Source: Dreissena polymorpha
Lineage: Eukaryota > Mollusca > Bivalvia > Myida > Dreissenidae
DNA length: 64,000 nucleotides
Assembly: GCF_020536995.1 (NCBI RefSeq)
Contig: NC_068357.1
Span: forward strand, 71,656,968 to 71,720,967
Direction: 5' to 3'
A program made the position numbers and the translations under genes. The notes under the pieces were generated by a model that did no database searches, was not told where the DNA came from, and saw only the letters and a program-made list of their open reading frames with translations. Positions 23,301 to 35,300 of the stretch are shown here, piece after piece (position 1 is the stretch's first letter; every line of letters starts with the position of its first letter).

Positions 23301-26300
23301 AATAACATCTTTAATCCACAAAACACTGTAAAGCCTATTTTGAGAAATACTTCCACAATATGTCAGAATGTATTTCCAAAGCTGAATACACCCAATCCTG
23401 TTTTACTTCATGTTTGCTCCGTTCAAATACGCGCGAAAGTTATGCTGGACAACGTCACATTACACGCTTTGCATCAGAGTTGCTAAAATTAATGATTTAA
23501 CCGGTAACTGACCTTGTGGCAAAGTGACAAATTTGGATGCTGCCAATTAATTATAACATAGTCGTAATAATTGACCATTTGAGACAGCATAGAAAAACAG
23601 CTGTTTGTCGCACGTCTTCGGTGAAGATGGCACATTAAATAATTAAACCCAGATTTGAGCCGTACAGGGTCGATTTTTTAGATGAATGTAAATCCGAGTT
23701 TAAGGCGAGGGGGGAGGGGGAATTTATTTCAGATTTCTGATGGCAAGCGGCTGGCACTGAGCAGTTTTGAGCAGTAACTGACGAGACATATTCGCTTCAT
23801 TCCGAAACTTGTAACTGTGTACCATTCTACGAACGTTGCTGATCAGGGCTCGCGCTGTCGTTCACCATTTGCGAAAATATTGAGAAATTGGCTCAAGAAA
23901 ATTCTGATTTGCGAAAATGCTAAAATCTCGCAAATCTTCATTGAAATTATCCGCCATTTAAATCCAGACTGGTTTTCTATAGTTTTCTCTTTGTTTCATT
24001 AAAAGTGTTCGCAAATCGAACATTAAACGAAAACCGGTCTGCACCAGAACATGAGACATTGCTTGACCTTATTGTTATTGAAGCGCACGTGGTAGCTGGC
24101 CAATCAACATTGAGTTCGCTCACGCATAATATTGGGTCAATCATGCGTAGACACTTTGAATACACAGTTGATATTGTCGTCTGCCAACAATTTATCAGTC
24201 GCTGGCAAATGTCGTATTTAAAGATAAACAAATGACAAGAGCAACAATAAATAATTTCCAAGCTGATCACTTTAGACCTGTGTACCGACTATCGATCTGA
24301 ATAGTATCCTAAGACAAATAAGAAAAAGAAACAAATTGTACGTTAAACAGAAAACTGGCAGTCCCAGGGTCAAACAACAGTATAGAAAACTCAGAAATCA
24401 GGTTAAAAATAAGATAAATCAGGCTCACAACAGTTACCTTGAATACGTACTCGAAGCGCAGTCCGGTGATCCAGACACCCCCCATACAGGTCAAAATTTC
24501 TCCCGTAAGAAGCTCTTCTCCACAATCAAAAATGCTAAACAGGATACCCAAGGTATCGCTCCTCTACTGGAAAAGGATAATCTCATCACTGATAGCAAGG
24601 GTCAAGCAAACTTCCTCAATCGCCAATTTCAGTCCGTCTTCACCCCAATGAATCCTCTAAAATTAGGTCAACTCTGTTTAATGAAAGCCCAATCCCTGTT
24701 TAGCAACACCCCTAAGACAAAATACCCCAAAATGCCTGAAATCTCCATAAGTGTAAGTGGTGTCCAAAAGCTTCTGTCCAACTTGCAGATTGGCAAAGCT
24801 TGCGGCCCTAACAATATCAAGCCTATTGTCCTAAAAAATCTAAGCGTACAAATTGCCCCCTTGGTTACCAGAATCTTTCAAAAATCTCTAGACACAGGCA
24901 CTGTCCCCTCCGACTTGATCAAGGCGAACGTCACCCCCCTTTTCAAAAAAGGCGACAAAAGTAACCCCGCTAACTATAGGCCGATTTCACTGACATGTGT
25001 TCTTTGCAAAGTCATGGAACATATCGTCGCCTCAAACATCACCAAACACTTCCAGGTCAACAACATTCTTTTCCATCTCCAGCATGGCTTTAGGTCAAAA
25101 CTGTCATGCGAGACACAGCTCATAGGACTTGTAGAGGACTTATCCAGGAACCTTATTCATGGTCAACAAACAGATCTAATACTCCTGGATTTCTCGAAAG
25201 CGTTCGACAAGGTCAATCACATGAAGTTACTCTACAAACGGCACCAACACGGCATCCAAGATAGCACATTACAATGGGTCAAATCTTTCCTTATAGGTCG
25301 ACTTCAGTCTGTCTTAGTAAATGGTGACAATTCAGACGAGGTTCCAGTCACATCAGGTGTCCCCCAGGGCTCTGTTCTCCGCCCTCTCCTCTTCTTGCTC
25401 TACATAAACGATCTGCCAGAAAACATAGTCGCACAGATCCGGTTATTTGCTGATGACACTGCTGTCTACATCACGGTCAACAATCCCACTGAACAAAATA
25501 CCCTGCAAGAAGATATAGATCGGCTACAAAAATTGGAACACTCTTGGGATATGGAATTTAATCCTTCCAAGTGTACGGTTATGAACATCACCAGGTCAAA
25601 ACGTCCCTACAAATCCACTTACACACTCCACGGTCATACCTTTGAAACAGTTAGTGATGCTAAATACTTGGGTGTTAGCATCACATCTGACCTCAGCTGG
25701 AATAAACACATAAACCAGGTTACTGCAACAGCCAGTCAAACACTTAACTTCATCAAACGCAACATTCCCATAAAACACCAAGGCATTAGAGAATTTGCCT
25801 TCAAAACCCTGGTCCACCCACAACTTGAGTATAGCAGCTCAGTGTGGAGCCCACACACACAACACAACGTAAACTAGAAATGGCGCGGCAGAGGCCGACG
25901 CGTATCCCCACGCCGAATGTTTGACCTAGGTGTGCCCCAGGGTTGGTAACGGGGCCATGCATAGCTGAGATTGACCGTATTGTCATAAGAGAAGTTCATC
26001 ATCAATTAGAAGTGAATTGGTGTAGAAATGAAGAAGTTATAGTAAAAGGCAATTTTGGGTGGGTGTGACATATGTGGGCAGGGCGCTCCAGGGTTGGTAA
26101 TTGTGCCATGCATAGTTGAGATTGACCGTATTGTCATAAGAGAAGTTCAGTATCAATTTGAAGTGAATCGGTATAGAAATGAAGAAATTATAGTAAAAGG
26201 CAATTTTGGGCGGGTGTGGTCTATGTGGGCGGGGCCCCAGGGTTGGTAATGGGGCCATGCATAGTTGAGATTGACCGTATTGTCATAAGAGAGGTTCAGT

Positions 26301-29300
26301 ATCAATTTGAAGTGAATCGGTGTAGAAATGAAGAAATTATAGTAAAAGGCAATTTTGGGTGGGTGTGGTCTATGTGGGCGGGGCGCCCCAGGGTTGGTAA
26401 TGGGGCCATGCATAGTTGAGATTGACTGTATTGTCATAAGAGAAGTTCAATATCAATTTGAAGTGAATCGGTGTAGAAATGAAGAAATTATAGTAAAGGC
26501 AATTTTGGGTGGGTGTGGTCTATGTGGGCGGGGCCCCAGGGTTGGTTATGGGGCCATGCATAGTTGAGATTGACCCTAATGTCATAAGAGAAGTTCAGTA
26601 TCAATTTGAAGTGAATCCGTGTAGAAATGAAAAAATTATAGTAAATGGAATTTTTTGGTGGGTGTGGCCTATGTGGGCGGGCGCCCCAGGGTTGGGATTG
26701 GGGCCATGCATGGTTGAGATTGACCGTATTGTCATAAGAGAGGTCCAGTATCAATTTGAAGTGAATCGGTGTAGAAATAAAGAAGTAAATGTAAAATAAC
26801 CTAAAAAAATGAGTGATAATTTCTGACGCTGCCCCACCCCAACCGCTATAACTTTTGACCCAGGGGTCAGATCAAAATTCCAAATAGTGCAGGGTCGCAC
26901 ATATGCTCATAGCTACCATGTGTGTAAGTTTCAAGGTTCTAGTGCTTTTAGTGTAGGAGGAGATAGTGGCCAGGACGGACGGACAGACAGACAGACGGAC
27001 GGACGGCGGAGATAACCACAATATCCCCACCTTTTTTTCAAAAAGCGTGGGGATAACAAGATCGAGAAGGTCCAACACAGGGCCGCTCGATGGGTTATAA
27101 CTGATTACTCATATCACAACAGTGTCACACACATGCTAGACAAATTAGGGTGGCGTTCACTTGAGAACAGAAGGTATGACTCCCGGCTACTGATGTTCTA
27201 TAAAATTGTCCACGGACTGGTTGCTGTACCAATGCCTTCCTACGTCACTCCTCCGACCCGGCTCACTAGACATTTGCACCCTCTTTCATTCAGACAAATC
27301 TCCACTCCAAGCAACTACTATAAATTCTCCTATCCAGCGGTTATTCCAGCCACTATTGTCCTATGGAACTCTCTACCAGCCAATATTGTACAGGCACCTA
27401 ACCTGGACCAGTTCAGGCTGGGGGTGACCAAACTAGACCACAGTTTCTAAGCAGGTTGGCTGTTTTTAACCTTTTATCTGTATATTCCTTCTTTTAACTA
27501 ACACTATCACCTTTGTTTCTATGTCTCACAAATACATTATGTATTACTTTTTATCTCCTATACACTTCTTCCTTAATTTCCTAGCACTGACACGCGCCTG
27601 CTTGTAATGCTAATTGTTGGCGACTAGCAGTATATATAGATAGATAGATAAAATTAAAGAATAATCATTAAATAATTAGTTCTATGTTGATGAATGATGT
27701 TACACTTTTCAGACAATTATCGACGTTATCGTTTGAAATAGAAGGTGATAATGAAGTAGTTGTACCCACAAGCTATGCTATTGTAAAAATAAATGTCAAC
27801 CAAATGGTATATTTATTACATATTTGCTAGGCTACCGATTTTCATTTTCTGCAATCAAACGATATGCAAAATTTATATCAAGTGCAGAACGCATACAATT
27901 TTTCGGACTGTCGTTTTCGGCTACATTATTTTTCGCTGATTTAAATTTATTTTCGGAGTTCTTTATAGAAGAAATAGAATGCCGAATACACATGCGGTAA
28001 TACAGACGATGTGGTTTATATCATTTAGAGTTGTAGTCACTTGAAATTGAAATCGGAAAGACTATAACAAAGAACAATTTGTAAGTCTCTGGGTGGGGTG
28101 GGTGGCTTCGCTTTTTATTCCTGTTGGTTTCCTGGTTCTAAGACCTCCGGCCTAATTTTCAGGATTTCAAATTTAGGACAACATACTACACTGTAAAGTG
28201 TACATGTACACATTAATTTATGTTTGTACTTTGAAAAGTACCATAATAAATTATTTCTTTATTGAAAACTGCATGTTAAATTATATGTGATATGCCCTTG
28301 TTGTCATAAAAGAAATATGAACAAGTTGATAGTATATATTATTATTTCAAAACCAATTTTTCGCGCGCCAAAAAACGAAATCTGGTTGGCTCAAAGAAAT
28401 TTTGGGTCAGCGCTAGTCCTGTTAATGTCTGCCATCTATAAATGATCTATAAGCAAAGTAAAGCACCAGGGCCGGGGCGGCCCTCAATCTGTCAAATTCA
28501 CGGCCGAAATTCGGCCGCATTCCCACACCTGAAAAGTATACTTTTTTCCCCTGTTGGGAGGAAAAATTCCCCTAAAAAAAAATTTAAAAAAAATTATTAT
28601 TTTTTAATAGATAGATGTGTCTCATGATTATTATATCTCAATTCTATTTTAATTTAATCTTGTCAAACATACTTAATTATGAAAAAGCAATGAATATAGT
28701 GCAAACACGTACAAATGTAATAATTAGAGAGTAAGTAAAAAATCCCCCAAAAAGGGAAACGCCGCGAAAATTCCCCCTGCTATGGGTAATGACCCGCTTC
28801 CCCTAAAATGGATTATGGGCCCTGAGCACTTCAAAATCATACTTTAAAACAATGTGTCAACCGAATTATAATATTGATCGCGTATTTGCTTAATGTGCAA
28901 AAGATGTATCTCAGCATGATTTCGGACAGTCGTTTTCGGATACGGTACAATTCGTCGATTTTTATTTATTTTCAACGTTCTTTATAACATTTTTAAAAAA
29001 TGACGAATACACATGCGGTGTAACGGATGGTCTGATTGATAAAATTTCGCATTGTACTCACAAGAAATTGCACATAGAAAGACAATAAAAAATAACAATA
29101 AGCTAGCTAGGGCTCGAGGGGCTATGCCCTCTATTTCCTTTATCTTATGGTCTCAGACTCTCTGCTTAATTTTCCGGATTTCGAATTTGGGACAATTGAC
29201 ACCCCTGATATATCTTATGTCAGAACCTGTGCGTGTTTTTTTTTCGTATTGATTTCACTATGCTCACAATGTTGGTCAGAATGTATGTTTACATTGTGTC

Positions 29301-32300
29301 TTTTATTGATTGGAATATAAGAAATATATGTTAAGATATTTGTTAATATGTTGCTTTTTCAGGCCTTTTCCGCTCTATTTTGGGAAAACGCCACACTGGA
29401 ATTTCAGGAATTTCGCGTCGTGAAAAAAAACATTTTGGGAAAAAAATAATCGCAAAAACTGGCTCAATTGGGAAAAACAATCGCATGTAAATAGTGTTTC
29501 TTATATTTCAAAGAAGACGTTAACTGGTAAATAACGACTATTTTGATAACACATTATTAAAATTTTACAAAATATTATGAACATGTGTCACTGTGATAAG
29601 TGCAGGTTTTTTTATCTGATTTTGGGGAAAGGGCCTGGCCTTTTTTGAGGGGAAAAAAATCTTTAATTTAATTTTGCAATATTTTTCTATTTTCTACACT
29701 GGATAAGGTTAAATTATATAGATCTTTCTATTTAAAGGCTTAAAGGCTTTTTTTTTTTGGAATTGGGATTTTTTTTTCAATTGGGAACAAACAACCAGAT
29801 TTGCATTGGAAATGGTGCCGAAATTTGGACCCGTTGCATAGGGTGGAAAAGGCCTGTTTTTATATATTATATCTCAGTAATTTGCTTAAAGAACAGAAGA
29901 TCATGGACTCTCTTGCGTTATTATTATGACTCATACAAATTTGATTTTGACTCTTGAAAATATGGTCCCAAGAGTCATTGACTCTTGAGATTTGAGGTCT
30001 ATGGAAAGCCCTGGCAGTGTTTTTTTTTACACTTACAGGGGAATGGTGGCGGGGCCCGTCCAAAGGGGAAAAAATGCGTCGTTTTTAGGAAAAGGGGAAA
30101 ATTAAAAATTCACTTGTTTATATGTAATGATATTTATGATATTAATACACATGTTTGAATGAATATAATATTCACAGCTGAATGTCTTTGTCCTTTTTAT
30201 GTCCCCCACTATAGTTGTGGGGGACATATTGTTTTTGCCCTGTCTGTTGGTCCGTTGGTCTGTTGGTCTGTTTGCGCCAACTTTAACATTTTGCAATAAC
30301 TTTTGCTATATTGAAGATAGCAACTTCATATTTGGCATGCATGTGTATCTCATGAAGCTGCACATTTTGAGTGGTGAAAGGTCAAGGTAATCCTTCAAGG
30401 TCAGAGGTCAAATATATGTGGCCAAAATCACTCATTTTATGAATACTTTTGCAATATTGAAGATAGCAGCTTGATATTTGGCATGAATGTGTATCTCATG
30501 GAGCTGCACATTTTGAGTGGTGAAAGGTCAAGGTCATCCTTCAAGGTCAGAGGTCAAATATATGTGGCCCCAATTGCTTATTTTATTAATACTTTTGCAA
30601 TATTGAAGATAGCAACTTGATATTTGGCATGCATGTGCATCTCATGGAGCTGCACATTTTGAGTGGTGAAAGGTCAAGGTCATCCTTCAAGGTCAGAGGT
30701 CAAATATATGTGGCCCAAATCACTTATTTTATGAATACTTTTGCAATATTGAAGATAGCAACTTGATATTTGGCATGCATGTGTATCTCATAGAGCTGCA
30801 CATTTTGAGTGGTGAAAGGTCAAGGTCATCCTTCACAAGGTCAAGGTCATCCTTCAAGGTCAAACATCATATAGGGGACATTGTGTTTCACAAACACATC
30901 TTGTTTTAAAAATTAAAATATATATCAATGATTTTTTCAACATTTAAGTTTCAGACAGTTCAGCCTTGGACATGCACTGTCTCAGTTTTCTTAGCCATTT
31001 TGAGTCTTATTGGGATCTTTCAAATCGATAAAATGGCAAATTTGAGCATTTTTTATCAATAAAATGGACTAAATTGGAATGATTTTATCAACAAATATTG
31101 ACACAATATAGATACATCAGGTCTTTTGTTTGCCATTTTTGGGAGAAAATGCAATTAATGTGAAAAGTCCACTGATTTGGGGAAAACTTAATACAACTCT
31201 TTATAATTATTCAAAATAATATAAATTATAGCTATATACTTTTTTAGTTGTTTATGAAATAAAATGGAGATATATTTATCATGATTATGAGACAGTTCTT
31301 TCTAAAAAAAAAAAAAAAAAATTTTTTTTTTTTTTTTTTTTAACTTCTGGAGGGGATTTTTTTAGAAAATGGGGGAAAAATATATTCTCTTTTTTGAGGA
31401 ATATCGGCCCCAAAATTGCCTTAAAAAAAACAACACTGCCTGGACTTAGCTCCCTTCAGTAATCTGTTTCAAGTACCGACCCTCTCATAGTATCGGCCCT
31501 TCTGATTGGTAGTTAAGATTTGTTACTATGCGCACATGCTTGTTCTTATTGGAAAAACAAAACTCTTGCTCGTTTTCTTTTTAAAATATCTTTACATTTT
31601 ATTGAAAAATAAGCGGCATATAACACATTTAATAAAGCTACTTCTTATCCATTAACAAAGTACTTACGTGTGTGTTATGTTATTTAAAAATCGTAGCATC
31701 ACCCTGGAATAAATATGATCTACTTTCAAATGAACACCGGAAATCATGAGAATGATCGTCGCAATTGTCAAGGATAACCATCAAATAAATAACAACTTCT
31801 AAAATTTGAAAAAATAGTAATTTTCCAGCACGTCTTGAAGGTTTTTTGTAAAAGGGCAGATACTATGAGGAGGGCCGATACTATGAAAGTAAGGGATAGT
31901 TGCAATAATCCTTCAATCCATCTCCCAGCTATTGACCCTTCGAGTCGCTGGGAGTTGCAACTGGTAAAGTAATATTCAATGTCAAGTCTCCTGCCGGAAA
32001 TCTGGGCAATAGTTTAATTGGTAATATTAGCAACATAAACTATTCTTTGGCATAAACACAAACAGATCACTATGCACAAATTAAAACAACTAAGTACAGT
32101 ACAGGCACCATATACTTAAACAAACGCCACTCGCCAAGGTGTTTATCTCACTCACTCACTGTGTTCGCTTACCAATATAAACCTCGCGATGGGTGTTCAG
32201 ATCAAATGTCGCGGGGGCCGTTTTCCATAAGGCAAACACCGAGAATCACCGCGGACCCATATCTACCGCAGTGTTTGTGTTCGCAAAAAATAAATTAATT

Positions 32301-35300
32301 GAACATAAATGTATTGTATTGATCCCTTTCATTTAAAAGTGATAATGAATAATGTATTTCACACCCATGCCAATGACAGTGTTTTTTGTCTTTTTAAACG
32401 CTGCGTATTAAAAAAAACAACGTGTTCGCACCTAGCTGTAGGATACTGCACCTTGAGGAGTGATTATTGCGTGTTTGATTATGCAATTAACAGGTCGAAG
32501 CCATGGAGAACTCATAACTGATTGTAGTAATCGTATTATCCCGAGTCTCTTGATTCCCCGATACATACGTGTCAACGGTCTCAATTGCATACATGCAACT
32601 TCTCCCATCTTTATCCATTACTCAATAATCCCGATTTCCCTTTTTAAAAGCAAATTATGGGTGGGTAATAAAGACGATAAGAGTGCTAAAAAATGTCAAT
32701 AACGCAAATGTCGAAATTTTTGAAAGTATCAAATGAATTTCGGCATTTGATTCTATTTAATCTATTACAGGTCTAAAAGATATCTATGTGTCATCATATT
32801 ATAAGCCCCATGAAAATGACGCACAATCACTCCAAGAACTTTGGTTATCCATTGCTAAAATCCCCAAGAATAGCTTTATCTGGATCTTCGGAGACTTCAA
32901 TATGCCAGACATGGACTGGCAAACAGATTCACCCAACCCGTCCTGTAAATTCAAAGAATTATATGAAAACTTCTCCGAAAATCTCATTAACTTCAATCTT
33001 GAGCAAATGGTCAAAATTTCCACTAGAAATAAAAATATCCTAGATCTCTTCCTTACAAACTCCCTTTCCATCGTGCATAACATCCAAACCCTTCCAAGCC
33101 TAGGATCGTCTGATCACGACATTGTTTTTCATGAACTTAATATTAAAAGAGGCCGCCCCATTCAAGCAAAGAGAAAGGTCAGATCATATAACAAGGCTGA
33201 CTGGTCTGGTTTCAAAAAAGAGCTTTATTTTTTTCAGTTAAATTTGACCAGTTGGACCACACTGATCCAAATACCTCTTGGAACAGTCTCAAGGCCGAAA
33301 TATATATACTCACCGAAAAATACATCCCATCTAGGTTAAGCAAGTCACGTGTGAATCTTCCTTGGATCTCGCATGCCATAGTCAAACTCATACGTAAAAG
33401 AGATAAACTTTACTCAAAGCTAAAAAGGTCTAAAACTCCAAACCCCCAAAAAGTCACACAATTCAAATCCCTTAAAGCCCAAATACAAAAGCAAATAAGG
33501 AGCTCGTATTGGTCCTATGTAGACACAGTTATCTTCACTGATAGTTCCAACCCAGGCCAAAAGAAAAAGTTTTACTCCTTCATCAAATCAAACAAAAATG
33601 AAAACTCAGGAGTAGCCCCACTAAGCAGTAACGGTCAAATCCACTCTGATCCAACCACAAAGGCCAACATACTAAATCAACAGTTTGAATCTGTCTTCTC
33701 CCGCCCCCAGCGTCTTAGTCTCAAAGTCTCAAACAACTTGCTAAGAGTGCCATACCTAATCTCTCCCATCCACCGATGCCCCCAATTAACATAACTGTCC
33801 AAGGAATTGATAAACTCCTAACTGGCCTAAATCCCAATAAAGCATCACGCCCAGATGAAATCTCCCCAAGGCTACTCAAAGAGCTGCACAGTGAAGTTGC
33901 CCAAATGCTTACAAGCATTTTCCAGAGGTCACTTGATACAGGAATTGTCCCAGATGACTGGAGACATGCAGTTATTTCCCCTGTCTATAAAAATGGTCAA
34001 AAGTCCAAAGCTAGTAACTATTGGCCCATTTCTCTCACCTGCATTGCATCCAAACTTATGGAACACATCCTAGTCTCAAACATTATGAAGTACTTTGACT
34101 CCCACAACATATTAAGCCCCCATCAGCACGGTTTTAGGTCAAAATGTAGCTGCGAGACCCAACTCATAGGTTTCACCCAGGAGATTGCTGACAATCTAGA
34201 ACTCGGTCAGCAGTCTGATGTCATCATAATGGACTTCAGTAAAGCCTTTGACAAAGTACAACATGTAGATCACCGCAAATTAATCCACAAACTTAAACAT
34301 CTTGGAATTAATAATGAGGTCTCCTCTTGGGTCCGCTCTTTTCTCCATAACAGGTCACAACAAGTTCTGGTCGAAGGTAAAAGCTCGGATAGGCTACCAG
34401 TCCTCTCCGGAGTGCCCCAGGGTTCGGTACTAGGCCCCTGCCTCTTCCTCGCCTACATAAATGACCTACCTGAAAGCATCAAAAGTCGGGCCTGCCTCTT
34501 TGCTAATGATACTGTGGTTTATCTAACCATCAAATCCTTATCTTCCGCAGAAAGCTTACAGCAGGACCTGCACCTCCTAGAGTTATGGGAGCGGGAATGG
34601 TCTATGGAATTTAATCCCGACAAGTGCGAGATCTAAAGAATCCATAAAAAACGAAAACCCCTCATATTCCCCTATAGGCTACATAACATGGAACTTAGAT
34701 CAACCGAACAGTCCAAATATTTAGGAGTCACCTTAGGTCAAAATCTCAATTGGGCCCCTCACATAAACAACATTACCGCAATGGCCAAAAATACTCTCCG
34801 CTTCATCAAAAGGAATGTCAAAACTGGCAACAAAAAGGTCAAAGAAGCTGCTTACAAAACATATGTCCGCCCCCAAGTTGAATATTGTTCTACAGTCTGG
34901 GACCCCTGGCAGAAATACCTCACATACAAAATTGAAATGATTCAGAGATCAGCAGTCGTTACATACTAAATGACTACGGTTACACCAGCAGTGTCTCCGA
35001 TATGATTTCGGCCCTAAATTGGAAAACCCTAGAATATAGAAGATGCCAGGCCACTCTTGTCATGTTCTTCAAAATCAGAAATGATTTAGTTGCCGTGGAT
35101 CATCACTATATACAATCAAGCCCCAACCTACTAACCTATGTCAGTCGAATTCCCACCAGCTCTAGACCGCCTACTTCTGTTTTTAACTTTAGCTCTCTTG
35201 TTGATCTTTTTAACTTACTAATCCTTTGCACATAATTTTAAAAAAACTAACACGCTGTTTTCCAGACAAGCGTCTGTCAGTTATAATCGAGCACGATTGT

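Larger units (their letters stand above)
24270..27655 (+). mobile_element. 5'-truncated CR1-like LINE, split by a 1.18-kb element
   Basis: The reverse-transcriptase part (24288-25874) and the C-terminal part (27058-27450) come from one LINE. Excising 25875-27057 rejoins HTQHNVN with KIEKVQHRAARWVITDYSYH in the same frame. The 3' untranslated region ends in a (GATA)n-like tail at about 27625-27650, as in CR1-group elements with microsatellite tails. The endonuclease domain is missing at the 5' side. It lies in sense orientation in FBXO28 intron 1. Confidence 0.9.
30015..31438. mobile_element. Non-autonomous element, CAGTG ends, 5-bp target duplication CCTGG
   Basis: Starts CAGTGTTTTTTTT and ends AAAAAAAACAACACTG, with CCTGG at 30010-30014 and 31439-31443. 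Subterminal AGGGGAAAA and GGGGGAAAA motifs occur. A separate tandem-repeat element (about 30196-30905) lies inside it. 1424 bp in all, non-coding. Confidence 0.8.

Noticed and set aside
25801-26799. Multiple 60-95 codon frames on both strands
   Set aside because: Produced by the six 150-bp tandem units; each repeats the same peptide.
23845-28417. One large hAT-like element bounded by CAGGGCTCGCGCTG and CAGCGCTAGTCCTG, containing the LINE
   Set aside because: The ends are inverted but imperfect, the flanks show no matching 8-bp or 5-bp duplication, and a shared subterminal word is in direct orientation.
30195-30900. CRISPR-like array
   Set aside because: Units are about 146 bp and contiguous without variable spacers; it is a tandem-unit element in an animal genome.
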